Position numbers and translations under genes: made by a program
Notes under the pieces: model-generated
The model's input: only the letters and a program-made list of their open reading frames with translations
The model's database searches: none
What the model was told of the DNA's origin: nothing
DNA from: XYB2-FULL-45-11 sp964355525
Lineage (GTDB): Bacteria; Patescibacteriota; Patescibacteriia; UBA9934; GWF2-40-263
Assembly: GCA_964355525.1 (NCBI GenBank)
Contig: CAYHDY010000023.1
Location: forward strand, 1-14,472
Length of the DNA stretch: 14,472 bases
Direction: 5' to 3'
Shown: positions 1 through 7,706 of the stretch, one piece after another
How the letters are laid out: each line of letters begins with the position of its first letter
Position numbering within the stretch: position 1 is the first letter of the stretch

Positions 1-3000
1 TCAGATTTTGTCTGCACAGATTGTTTGGACTTCACTGAATTTACAGATTCCCTTGCACTTGATGCGGCAACAACAATCACAGGAACTGCTGGAGAAACAT
101 TTACACTTGCGCGCTCACTTACAACAAATGCGGATGAAAATGGGATGACAATCAATCTTACAACGGCGGATAAAAATGGAGTTGATGATAACATCGGACT
201 TCAGGTGAATGTAATAAATACTGGAACACCAACAGATGCAACGGATCGAGTAATTGGAATCGATATTCCAGATTTAAGTGCTGCAACAAGTGCGACAGAA
301 TACGCTCTGACACTTGGTGCAACATGGGACGCTCAGATTTATTTTGCAGACTCAACATCCATCGTTCATTTAATCGACGGAGGAAACTTGCGTATTCAGG
401 ATACGGACAATAACAATTTACTTACAATCAGTGATGCAGGAACAACCGGAAACTTAACGAGTTCAGGAACAATCACTGGAAATGATCTGTCATGCACAGA
501 CTGCTTGGACTTCACTGAATTTGCAGATTCTCTTGCGCTTGATGTAGCAACAACAATCACAGGAACTGCCGGAGAAACATTTACACTTACGCGAACTGGA
601 ACTGCCGCTTCTACAGAGGCTGGTATGACAATCAACTATACAGGTGCCGCTGGAGACGGTGGAGATACCTATGGTGTGCTTGCGTTGAATGCAACTCCTG
701 CATCGCCATCCGGTGGATTTGGAAATGCAAACGTTGGTTTATATGTTGCAAATATAACAACTACGACAGCAGATGATTCCGCCATTAAAATCGCAGAAGG
801 AAACGGATGGGATTATACCATTGAAGGCGGTGGATCCACTTCCGTACCAACAGCCCTTTTTTTTAAAGCCGGAAGCGGATTTACTACAGCGGATTTGACT
901 GGCGGATCCATTGAATTACGAGCTGGAAGCGGATCTGCTGTTGGAAATTCAAGTGGTGGCGGAATCACGCTTCGTACGGGAGATGGAGAGGCTGGCACAG
1001 GGCAAGAAGGAGCATTTTATGTAACATCAGGTGGCGGAACAAATTTGTTAGCTGCCACACTTACAAGTTTTCAAATTAATTTGGATGATACAACAACATA
1101 CACAGAACGTTTATGTCACAATGGGGCAGATGGCGGACAAGGATTTGTAAATGTTGGTGATTGTAGCGGAACTCCTGGTGACTATGCTGAACAATATGGC
1201 ACATCAGATGTCTCTGTATCTGCAGGTGATATTGTTATTTCTGATATCTCGAAACCAACGATTGCGATGGTTGATTCCAATGGAATCAAAGGTTCGAAAT
1301 CATGGATTTTGAAAACAACCAAATCGTATGACGATCTAATTGTTGGTGTTGTTTCAACACAACCTAGCGATGTGATCGGACAAAATTTTACTTCCGAGGA
1401 AAATCCTCGTCCAATCGCTTTGAACGGTCGTGTTCCTGTTAATGTTACGAATGAAAATGGTTCGATTGCCGTTGGTGATTTTATTACAACATCTTCAACA
1501 GCCGGAAAAGGAATGAAAGCAACGCAAGTTGGTCGTGTTGTTGGAATGGCACTTTCCAGTTTTGACGGAGTGGATGGACAAGTGATGGTTCAGGTTACAA
1601 ATACTTGGTATTTCGGAAATTTGATTGATACAGATGGAACATCTTCGATGTTTACAGATAATGTCATCACCGCACCTGTTGGAAAGGCGACAGCGAACAC
1701 ACCAGCATTTGATTCGTTCGGTCTTGTGTTACGTGGATCCGCATGGGATGGCAATCAAGCGCAAACCGTGCAGATGCTGATGAAGAACGTTGTGACAGAT
1801 ACAAACAATTATCGATTGTCGGTTCGAAACACCACAGACAGCGAAGTTGCTTACGTGACAAACACGGGAACGATGCAGGTTGCGGGCGATATGGTCGTTG
1901 GTGGAAAGTTATATCCATCAGACCAAGGTGTCGTACAAAAATCGAAATATATTTATTACGACGGATCAGCAGGCCCAGCAGGAGATTACATGCGTACAAA
2001 TGCAAAGGGTTGGTCAACGGGGTCTTATGACTTTGCGGAAATGTTCCCATCGAATCAAACCCTTCAACCGGGTGATGTCGTTGTCTTCTCGAATAACAGT
2101 GTTGAAGTTCAACGCTCGACAAAAGCGGACGAGAAATCCATTGCCGGGATCGTTTCAACACGACCTGGTTTCCTAGCCGGCGATAATACATCGGGTTCTT
2201 ATCCGATCGCTCTTGCCGGTCGTGTGCCGACAAACGTAAATCTTGAAGGTGGTGCGATCGCCGTTGGAGATCCGCTTACAACTTCGAGTAAAGAAGGTTT
2301 TGCTATGAAAGCCAAGAAAGCCGGACCGATCGTCGGGTATGCGCTCGAAGCATTTGATGGACTCGACAAGCTCACCACCTCCGGCGGTTCATCTTCGAAT
2401 CAAATCACTGTGTTCGTAAATGCGGGATATTGGGGCGGAGAATCAACAAGTAAAACACCTGGAACAAATAATCAAGCTTCACAATTCGCGCAAAGCGGAA
2501 ATGAATTGATGAGTGCGCTCAATATGAGTGGAAACATCAATATGAGCGGAAATGATTTGCTCAGCATCGGTCGCATCGCCGGTCTTTCGGATGCGTGGAG
2601 CATCGAATCGGATGGAACGATTAAAACAACGACTTTGTTGAAGACGGTGATTACCGGACAAAACAACAAACAGGTTGAAACGATCGCTGTGACCTCGCCG
2701 GAAGCAATTATTACACTTGCCGGAACCGCGAAACTTGAAAATGGAAAAGCGGAAATTCAATTTACCGATATTTCACCTGATTTTGGAAATGTTATTTCGG
2801 CAATTACTCCAATTCGTGTCATTACAACACCAAACGGTCCGGTGTCTTTGTATGTTTCTGAAAAAGATCAGAACCATTTCATCGTTCAAGGCTTCGGCGG
2901 AAATGTAAGTGATGTTGAGTTCGATTGGATGGTGACGGCGTATCGCAAGGGATATGAACCGGTTGTTCCTGTTGTCGCACCGGCAATCGTTTCCCCTCCT

Positions 3001-3279
3001 TCACAAGGAGGGGATGAAGGGATGGTCGCGCCGGCAGTGATTATTCCTGATGTCTCATCGACAACAGTGACATCAACGATGGATTCTGTTGTTTCGACGA
3101 ATGCGAATTCGAACGGGCAGGCACAAGACCTGCCCCTACAAATGAACACGGGGTCAGGGACCCCGTCTATTACGGACGTTCCAGCTGATCCTGCATCTCC
3201 GACGAGTTCGGATGTAACTTCTGTCGACCAAACAGTGAACGTTTCTGAGAGTTCGAATGCTCAGACGCCTTCACCGTAA
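1..3279 (+). CDS. Giant repeat-rich surface/secreted protein, 5'-truncated by window
   Basis: The frame is open to base 1, so this is the C-terminal 1092 residues of a longer protein. A TTG at 25 could be taken as a start, but it is only the Leu of a CTDCLDFTEF repeat that recurs 160 codons later. Residues 1-390 are Thr/Gly/Asp/Ala-rich, beta-helix-like low complexity (for example GGSIELRAGSGS). Two divergent domain copies follow, at about 394-540 (DYAEQYGT...) and 676-815 (YDFAEMF...), sharing VSTxP, PIAL.GRVP.NV, IAVGD..TTSS and VG.AL..FDG. This loosely resembles the DYAE motif of phage-fibre G2-peptidase/chaperone domains. A beta-rich module (about 850-985, ending DWMVTAYRKGYE) leads to a Pro/Ser/Thr/Val tail without a membrane anchor. 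A surface location is inferred. A terminator-like hairpin follows the stop. Function is not known. Confidence 0.9.
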   Translation, partial: SDFVCTDCLDFTEFTDSLALDAATTITGTAGETFTLARSLTTNADENGMTINLTTADKNGVDDNIGLQVNVINTGTPTDATDRVIGIDIPDLSAATSATEYALTLGATWDAQIYFADSTSIVHLIDGGNLRIQDTDNNNLLTISDAGTTGNLTSSGTITGNDLSCTDCLDFTEFADSLALDVATTITGTAGETFTLTRTGTAASTEAGMTINYTGAAGDGGDTYGVLALNATPASPSGGFGNANVGLYVANITTTTADDSAIKIAEGNGWDYTIEGGGSTSVPTALFFKAGSGFTTADLTGGSIELRAGSGSAVGNSSGGGITLRTGDGEAGTGQEGAFYVTSGGGTNLLAATLTSFQINLDDTTTYTERLCHNGADGGQGFVNVGDCSGTPGDYAEQYGTSDVSVSAGDIVISDISKPTIAMVDSNGIKGSKSWILKTTKSYDDLIVGVVSTQPSDVIGQNFTSEENPRPIALNGRVPVNVTNENGSIAVGDFITTSSTAGKGMKATQVGRVVGMALSSFDGVDGQVMVQVTNTWYFGNLIDTDGTSSMFTDNVITAPVGKATANTPAFDSFGLVLRGSAWDGNQAQTVQMLMKNVVTDTNNYRLSVRNTTDSEVAYVTNTGTMQVAGDMVVGGKLYPSDQGVVQKSKYIYYDGSAGPAGDYMRTNAKGWSTGSYDFAEMFPSNQTLQPGDVVVFSNNSVEVQRSTKADEKSIAGIVSTRPGFLAGDNTSGSYPIALAGRVPTNVNLEGGAIAVGDPLTTSSKEGFAMKAKKAGPIVGYALEAFDGLDKLTTSGGSSSNQITVFVNAGYWGGESTSKTPGTNNQASQFAQSGNELMSALNMSGNINMSGNDLLSIGRIAGLSDAWSIESDGTIKTTTLLKTVITGQNNKQVETIAVTSPEAIITLAGTAKLENGKAEIQFTDISPDFGNVISAITPIRVITTPNGPVSLYVSEKDQNHFIVQGFGGNVSDVEFDWMVTAYRKGYEPVVPVVAPAIVSPPSQGGDEGMVAPAVIIPDVSSTTVTSTMDSVVSTNANSNGQAQDLPLQMNTGSGTPSITDVPADPASPTSSDVTSVDQTVNVSESSNAQTPSP
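4..593 (+). repeat. Two copies of a 110-bp CxxC-containing coding repeat, 480 bp apart
   Basis: Bases 4-113 and 484-593 are about 87% identical, and both encode a CTDCLDFTEF.DSLALD.ATTITGTAGETFTL unit. Many of the 14 differences I count by eye are synonymous. The period is exactly 160 codons, so the repeat unit is probably this module plus the spacer between copies. More copies are expected upstream of the window. The CxxC motif is conserved in both. Confidence 0.85.
2992..3014. repeat. Palindromic element 1 in coding tail (10-bp stem)
   Basis: A perfect 10-bp inverted repeat (TCCCCTCCTT, loop CAC, AAGGAGGGGA) lies inside the tail of the giant surface-protein gene. It is translated as SPPSQGGDEG. 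It sits in the low-complexity tail, not in a folded domain, as expected for a tolerated insertion. Confidence 0.75.
3115..3139. repeat. Palindromic element 2 in coding tail (GGGCAGG/CCTGCCC + CTAC)
   Basis: A perfect 7-bp stem GGGCAGG...CCTGCCC with a 7-nt loop is followed by CTAC. It is read in frame as roughly GQAQDLPLQ. The sequence closely matches the palindrome at 3997-4019 in the next gene (a shared GAC/CCTG core, then a CTAC end), which suggests one dispersed family. The design recalls REP-type and Rickettsia palindromic elements, but I cannot name a catalogued family. Confidence 0.75.
3148..3166. repeat. Palindromic element 3 in coding tail (ACGGGGTC/GACCCCGT)
   Basis: A perfect 8-bp stem with a 3-nt AGG loop lies nine bases after element 2. 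It is translated as part of NTGSGTPSITD. It is the third palindrome within 175 bp at the 3' end of the gene. Confidence 0.7.
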
Positions 3280-3337
3280 TTCGAATGTTCACCGCGTCAT
3301 TAAAACGCGTGTTCTTTCCGGCACAATTTCATAACAG

Positions 3338-3368
3338 AAAAGATCCGTACCCCACACGGTTCTTTTTT
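3338..3368 (+). terminator. Intrinsic terminator after surface-protein gene
   Basis: A stem of about 11 bp with one mismatch (AAAAGATCCGT against ACGGTTCTTTT, loop ACCCCAC) runs into a T tract at 3363-3368. It lies about 60 bp past the TAA at 3279 and directly abuts the -10 box of the next gene. Confidence 0.75.
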
Positions 3369-3370
3369 GT

Positions 3371-3376
3371 TATAAT
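3371..3376 (+). promoter_or_regulatory. -10 box TATAAT for ligase/TPR gene; leaderless or very short leader
   Basis: A consensus TATAAT ends nine bases before the ATG at 3386. Initiation about 7 nt downstream would leave almost no 5' leader, and there is no Shine-Dalgarno sequence before the ATG. No good -35 is visible; that region is occupied by the terminator stem. Confidence 0.5.
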
Positions 3377-3385
3377 GATTCCGTT

Positions 3386-5782
3386 ATGATCAAACAAAAA
3401 ATTTCGTTCGGCGAGCATTTGTTGCAAACGGTTCGCGGAATTTTATACGGATTTGTTTTTCTCTTTCCGCTTTTTTTTCTTCCGTTCACGCTCGATCTTC
3501 TCGAAGTGAATAAACAAACGTTATTGCTTTTGTGCGTTTGTGTTGCAACGCTTCTTTGGTTTGGTTCGATTCTGGCAAATAAGACGGTCACATTTCGATT
3601 AACATGGATGAACTGGATGCCGATGTTGTTCGCTCTTGCTCTTGGAGTATCTGCATGGTTTTCTCTTTCCCCGTTTAATTCGTGGATCGGTTCATCAGGA
3701 ACAGAATATACAAGCGTCATGACCATCGGTGCTCTTTGTTTATTGTTTTTTCTTCTCACACAAACGATAGACAAGGCAGATCAATACAAAAAACTTTTCT
3801 TTTTCGCAATGGGCGGGTCTGTTTTAACCGGGATTATCGCGATTCTATCGATCGGCAGCATTTCCGTATTTCCATTTCTGCATCTCACACCGCAAATGAT
3901 GTTCAATACGGTCGGTACCCTGAGTTCACTCGCGGTTTTTCTGATTGTAATGTGTGTTTTTTTGTTGGGAAATTTTTTCGTATTGAATGCGGAGAAGACA
4001 GGACACGACCTGTCACTACGTGCGATTGCGATATCAGTTTTTACGATTGTTTTGTTGCTTGAAACGTTTTTTCTTTTGTTGGCTTTGAATTACGGTTGGT
4101 TGTGGTTTCTCTTGATTTTCGGTTTTGGAATTCAATTCGCATTTCTGTTTTTTCGATCAAAATCTATTGTCTCGATTTCAAAATTGCTTTTGCCTGTTGC
4201 GATGATGCTATTTGGTCTTTTGTTTTGGATCGGATTGCCAAGTCCTCTTTCAACGAAACTTCCTGTCGAAGTTTCTTTAAATTTTGGAATGAGTTTGGAT
4301 ATTTTACAAAAAACGTTCGCACAGCATTCATTTATTTATGGAACGGGGCCGGGAACCTACGCGATCAACTACTCGGCGTACCACGGAGATTCCATTAATC
4401 AGACCAATTTCTGGAATACGCGTTTCGACCGTGCAACTTCATTTGTCCTTACACTCGCAACAGAATCGGGGATACTCGGATTTATTGCTTATTTATTGCT
4501 TGTTGTCGGGTTGTGTCTGTTTGCATTGTTTCGGATCATACGTGAAAAGCAGGATAATGAATCGCAAGAAATTGCTCATCTATTTTTACCGTGGTTTACA
4601 ATCGTTCTTGCATCCTTCCTGTTTCCATTCAACATGACCCTCATGATTTTGTTGTTTGTTCTTTCAGGACTGCTGGCATCTCGTCTCGTAAAAAAGGAAA
4701 AAAATATTGCATTCGCACATTCTTCCTTGCTTGCATTCGGCTCGTCCGCATTATTTATTTTGTTCACACTCGCATTGTTCTTCGGAATTTTTCTCGCAAC
4801 GGAACGTTATGCAGCTGAGATCGCTTATGCGAAGGCTGTTCGATCCGATCGTGCAAACATGGATGTCAAAACACTTGTGACACAGCTTGATCGTGCGGCG
4901 ACGTTGAATCAATATGATGATGGAGCGTATCGTAATTTAGCGGAAGCGTTGATTCTACGCGTGAATGAGGAATTAAAATCTGCACCGACAAATAGCCAAC
5001 TCAATGACTCCTCAAAAAAATATATTCAATCGCTCGTTGCTGCGGCTGTGAACGCCGCTGTTCATGCGACAGATTTGTCGCCGTTCAATGTGACGAACTG
5101 GCTTGTGCGCGGAGAAGTGTATCGTTCGCTCGCATCGGTTGTTCCTCACGCAGCGGATTTTTCTCGCGATGCGTATAAACGCGCAACGCAACTTGAACCG
5201 AATAATCCGAATAACTGGATGGAACTTGGAAAAACCTACTTGATCGCGGCGGATGCGGCGCAAGCACTTACTGTTGCGAAAGATACAAAGATCGCGGACA
5301 CATCGAAGAAAGAGGTAAAAACAGCTCTTGAGAATGCACAAGTGTCATTCGAAAAAGCGATTGTCCTTAAATCGAATTTTGCTCCGGCACATTTCCAACT
5401 CGGTCTTGTCTTTAAACGTGAAGGAAAGTTAGATCAAGCCATCGGAAAAATTGAAAACGTCGCACAATACAATACGTCCGATGTCGGTGTTGCGTTCGAA
5501 CTCGGAGTTTTGTATCTGCAACGGAATGGATCGGATGATCTTGCACGTGCGCAAAATGCGTTCCAACATGTTATTTCACTCACGCCAAGTTACAGCAATG
5601 CGCATTGGTATCTCGCGTCAATTTATGAAAAGCAAGGAAAACATGATCTTGCAATCAAAGAAATTGAAACGGTCGCAAAATTAAATCCGGGAAATCAAAT
5701 CGTAAAAGCACGACTTGATAAATTGAGAATTGGTCAGGTTTCGCCAATCGTTACGCCATTACCCGACGAGAAAAAGAAATAA
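3386..5782 (+). CDS. O-antigen ligase (Wzy/WaaL-like) membrane protein with C-terminal TPR domain
   Basis: This 798-aa protein is probably an inner-membrane glycan ligase or polymerase acting on lipid-linked sugars, possibly for surface polysaccharide or protein glycosylation. Residues 1-470 hold about ten to twelve hydrophobic segments, for example near 20-36, 45-63, 78-92, 112-127, 138-158, 180-200, 213-233, 236-255, 267-282, 365-384, 403-432 and 448-470. A large hydrophilic loop (about 284-355) contains GTGPGTY at 319-325, the G-x-G-x-G-type loop seen in the WaaL/Wzy/PglL family. Residues about 475-775 form TPR helices, such as PNNPNNWMELGKTYL and the pair at 667-770. The tail is a short, Lys-rich PLPDEKKK. 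A palindromic element lies in frame between two membrane helices (residues about 204-211). It starts 106 bp after the surface-protein gene and is closed by a terminator overlapping its stop codon. The exact substrate cannot be told. Confidence 0.85.
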   Translation: MIKQKISFGEHLLQTVRGILYGFVFLFPLFFLPFTLDLLEVNKQTLLLLCVCVATLLWFGSILANKTVTFRLTWMNWMPMLFALALGVSAWFSLSPFNSWIGSSGTEYTSVMTIGALCLLFFLLTQTIDKADQYKKLFFFAMGGSVLTGIIAILSIGSISVFPFLHLTPQMMFNTVGTLSSLAVFLIVMCVFLLGNFFVLNAEKTGHDLSLRAIAISVFTIVLLLETFFLLLALNYGWLWFLLIFGFGIQFAFLFFRSKSIVSISKLLLPVAMMLFGLLFWIGLPSPLSTKLPVEVSLNFGMSLDILQKTFAQHSFIYGTGPGTYAINYSAYHGDSINQTNFWNTRFDRATSFVLTLATESGILGFIAYLLLVVGLCLFALFRIIREKQDNESQEIAHLFLPWFTIVLASFLFPFNMTLMILLFVLSGLLASRLVKKEKNIAFAHSSLLAFGSSALFILFTLALFFGIFLATERYAAEIAYAKAVRSDRANMDVKTLVTQLDRAATLNQYDDGAYRNLAEALILRVNEELKSAPTNSQLNDSSKKYIQSLVAAAVNAAVHATDLSPFNVTNWLVRGEVYRSLASVVPHAADFSRDAYKRATQLEPNNPNNWMELGKTYLIAADAAQALTVAKDTKIADTSKKEVKTALENAQVSFEKAIVLKSNFAPAHFQLGLVFKREGKLDQAIGKIENVAQYNTSDVGVAFELGVLYLQRNGSDDLARAQNAFQHVISLTPSYSNAHWYLASIYEKQGKHDLAIKEIETVAKLNPGNQIVKARLDKLRIGQVSPIVTPLPDEKKK
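3997..4019. repeat. Palindromic element 4, in frame inside ligase/TPR gene
   Basis: A perfect 6-bp stem GACAGG (loop ACACGA) CCTGTC is followed by ACTAC, closely matching the element at 3115-3139. It is read as the hydrophilic stretch TGHDLSL between two membrane helices, interrupting strongly hydrophobic sequence without breaking the frame. Confidence 0.65.
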
Positions 5783-5820
5783 AGAAAACCCGCTCTTGCT
5801 TGAAGAGCGGGTTTTCTTTA
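5781..5820. terminator. Bidirectional intrinsic terminator overlapping ligase stop codon
   Basis: A perfect 17-bp stem (5781-5797 with 5803-5819, loop GCTTG) has A-rich and T-rich ends, so it can stop transcription in both directions. It begins inside the TAA stop codon of the ligase gene. Confidence 0.9.
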
Positions 5821-5936
5821 TCATTCCATGCATGGAGAGAGAATGTGTGTTGCGAAAATCGGATGCGGATATGCACAGACTGTTTGATGAGTTCACGCGA
5901 GCGTTTGCACTGCCATGCATGCGTTAGAGAAAAAAC
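5820..5936. other. Mostly empty stretch left of a doubtful small ORF
   Basis: I find no recognisable gene, RNA or promoter here. A 31-codon frame from the ATG at 5832 to the TAG at 5927 (ending DMHRLFDEFTRAFALPCMR) has no ribosome binding site. CCATGCATG occurs twice, near 5827 and 5912. The stretch may be a 5' region for the small ORF at 5937 or a decayed gene. Confidence 0.4.
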
Positions 5937-6176
5937 GTGAACAGACGTACCAAGTGTTTCAGGTGCAAAAGTCAAACAGCGGGCAGGAGGTGTGAGATGC
6001 ATACGAGAAACGGAATACATGAACGTTTAGAATGCGGCATTGGCGGTTGCTGTCCACCAGAAGTCCCGAGCCCTCTTTCTTTGCCAGACCATGAGAATTC
6101 GCTTCGGCGGAAACGAGTGCCTCGCACGGATAGGGTTCGTAAGAAAAAGGTGACAGTCTATTTGTACGCATTTTGA
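5937..6176 (+). CDS. Possible small Cys-rich (zinc-finger-like) basic protein
   Basis: From GTG at 5937 the frame encodes 79 residues starting VNRRTKCFRC, with C7-x2-C10-x8-C19-x2-H22. That spacing suits a small zinc-binding fold. A CGIGGCC cluster and an Arg/Lys-rich C-terminal half follow. An internal ATG at 5997 has an ideal AGGAGG (5985-5990) six bases upstream, giving a 59-aa product that would lose the first Cys cluster, so the start is unclear. A plus-strand terminator at 6229-6257 supports transcription in this direction. Against it: many AGG codons unlike the neighbours, no promoter, and a competing antisense frame of 70 aa from the ATG at 6171, also with a GGAGAG site. Existence is uncertain and function unknown. 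Confidence 0.35.
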   Translation: MNRRTKCFRCKSQTAGRRCEMHTRNGIHERLECGIGGCCPPEVPSPLSLPDHENSLRRKRVPRTDRVRKKKVTVYLYAF

Positions 6177-6228
6177 ACTCTCCTGTTTGCATGATCCATG
6201 GATTTCCCCTCTTTGGAATGTGCAAACC

Positions 6229-6257
6229 TCACGACCCGCTTCTCGGGTCGTTTTTAC
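6229..6257 (+). terminator. Intrinsic terminator (plus strand)
   Basis: The hairpin ACGACCCG-CTTCT-CGGGTCGT is followed by TTTTTA. The T tract lies only on the plus side, so it ends a plus-strand transcript from the 5820-6176 region. It also sits just past the stop of the converging coiled-coil gene. Confidence 0.75.
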
Positions 6258-6262
6258 TTTGC

Positions 6263-6673
6263 TTAGTCCGCAATGAGTTTACTGAGAGTTCGGATATCGG
6301 CCTTAACTGTATCTTGCTGTGCTTTCAATGCTGTGATTTCAGCACCCAATTTATTATAATTCTTGAACCCATCATTCTCTCCAAGCGCTATTGCTCGTGC
6401 CAATATTTTTTCTTCAAGAGCTTTTTGCAGTTTAGCCGATTCCTCATCCATTGTTTTGAGATCTTGTCTGGATCCTTGTTCGATCTTTCCATCTTCGCCT
6501 CTTTTTAATCCTTTCTCTACGGCACGTCCGCCTGGATCTCTGCTGTCCATTCTAGCTTCAACTTTTTCAATTTGCTTGTTTCTCGCGTCATTCGCATCGA
6601 GTCTTGCTTTGTCTTCTGTTGCAGATGGAACACGTCTGCCTTTAACCATCGGATTATATCCACGAGTTTCCAT
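6263..6673 (-). CDS. Hypothetical charged, coiled-coil-like cytosolic protein
   Basis: It encodes 136 residues from the ATG at 6673 (METRGYNPMVKGRR). The frame can be extended to a TTG at 6700, but neither start has a clear Shine-Dalgarno sequence. The protein is hydrophilic with no signal peptide or membrane segment. Residues 20-55 are highly charged, and 70-135 look like a long amphipathic helix or coiled coil with heptad-like Leu/Ile/Ala spacing (EESAKLQKALEEKILARAIAL and AEITALKAQQDTVKADIRTLSKLI). It lies 51 bp after the DUF475 gene in the same direction with no terminator between them, so co-transcription is likely. I do not recognise a family. Confidence 0.7.
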   Translation of the reverse strand: METRGYNPMVKGRRVPSATEDKARLDANDARNKQIEKVEARMDSRDPGGRAVEKGLKRGEDGKIEQGSRQDLKTMDEESAKLQKALEEKILARAIALGENDGFKNYNKLGAEITALKAQQDTVKADIRTLSKLIAD

Positions 6674-6724
6674 AAAATAGCGTAATAAATAATTGAGCAA
6701 TGAACGAATCGTTTGAGTTATTCC

Positions 6725-7657
6725 TTAATCCACAATTTCCTTAACAAGTTTCGCTGCTTCCTTTGATTTGAAAAAGAAATATCCAACGGTTACAAATGTG
6801 AGTACGGGGGAAACCCATTGTGGAACGTGAATACCGTAGCTGTCTGCGAGCATGACGATTCCGAGGAAAAGAACGGAATACATAGCACCGTTTTTCAGGA
6901 AGACATATTTTTTGATGCGATCTATGTTTCCCATTGTGAGTGCGCGCACGACATAGGCGCCGAGTCCGTTTCCGATCAAGATGAGCGGAACGGAAAGGGT
7001 GAAGGCAAAAGCTCCGAGCACGCCGTCGATCGAAAATGTTGCATCGATGATTTCAAGAAACAGAATTTTACTTAAGTCCGACATGCCTGAGTTGTGAAGA
7101 AGTTCTTTTTCTCCTTTTTCTGCGTTTTGTTTAAATCCGTGTGTGATGAAAAAGGCAGATGAACCGATGACCGCACCAAAGGCGATGAGCGGGTTTATTT
7201 TCATCATGGTCCAAACGAGAACGGCGAGTAAAACGGAAACAGTAGAATAAAACCAGAGTCCGTTTTTTAAAAAGAATTTTTCGTGGGGAAGTCCAAAACG
7301 TTTGTCTTCCAAAAAAAGCCAGTGCAAGAATAAAAAGATCAGAAATGTTCCTCCGCCCGCGAGAAGGATCGGTGCAGATCGTTCAACAGCTTCCATGACG
7401 CTTGAATCCCCGCTGAATGTTGCAGTGAATGCTTGAATCGGACCGAGCCCTGGGGTTGCAAACCAGACAATGATCCAAGGTAACAGTCCGCGCACAAGAA
7501 TGACTGCAAAGAAAAGTCCCCATGTGAGAAACCATTTTTTTGCTTTTGCGCTCATGGTGGAAACAACCTCCGCATTGATAATGGCGTTATCGATACTTGA
7601 AATTGTTTCAAATAAACAAAGACCAAGGATCGTAAGTAAGATGGAAAAAATATTCAT
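6725..7657 (-). CDS. DUF475 family (TerC/Alx-like) integral membrane protein
   Basis: This 310-aa polytopic protein starts at the ATG at 7657; a TTG 48 bp upstream extends the frame but is an unlikely start. It carries the paired acidic motifs of the TerC/DUF475 group: SSIDNAIINA at 20-29 in the first helix and EIIDATFSIDGVLGAF at 202-217 in the symmetric second half, followed by GAYVVRALT at 233-241. The loop PHEKFFLKNGLWFYSTV (124-140) also fits DUF475. About seven to nine hydrophobic helices are visible. Related proteins (Alx, TerC, YkoY) are linked to manganese or other divalent-metal export and to tellurite or pH stress, so metal transport is plausible but inferred. A terminator and a TATACT box separate it from the gene upstream. 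Confidence 0.85.
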   Translation of the reverse strand: MNIFSILLTILGLCLFETISSIDNAIINAEVVSTMSAKAKKWFLTWGLFFAVILVRGLLPWIIVWFATPGLGPIQAFTATFSGDSSVMEAVERSAPILLAGGGTFLIFLFLHWLFLEDKRFGLPHEKFFLKNGLWFYSTVSVLLAVLVWTMMKINPLIAFGAVIGSSAFFITHGFKQNAEKGEKELLHNSGMSDLSKILFLEIIDATFSIDGVLGAFAFTLSVPLILIGNGLGAYVVRALTMGNIDRIKKYVFLKNGAMYSVLFLGIVMLADSYGIHVPQWVSPVLTFVTVGYFFFKSKEAAKLVKEIVD

Positions 7658-7706
7658 ATCTTGCGTAATAGGTGGAATCCATTGACCCCATTGTTTTATA
7701 ACCAAC

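Noticed and set aside
25..27. TTG start codon for the giant surface protein
   Set aside because: The frame is open to base 1 and the Leu belongs to a CTDCLDFTEF repeat found again at 499-528; there is no ribosome site.
1667..2233. 188-aa minus-strand frame
   Set aside because: Antisense to the clearly coding surface-protein domains; composition is not protein-like and there is no start signal.
3115..4019. CRISPR-like repeats
   Set aside because: The palindromes are few, unevenly spaced and lie inside coding frames; there are no regular repeat-spacer units anywhere in the window.
5820..6262. tmRNA, RNase P RNA, SRP RNA or tRNA in the gene-poor stretch
   Set aside because: I could not find their conserved cores (for example a TTCGA-type T loop with a matching acceptor stem) on either strand.
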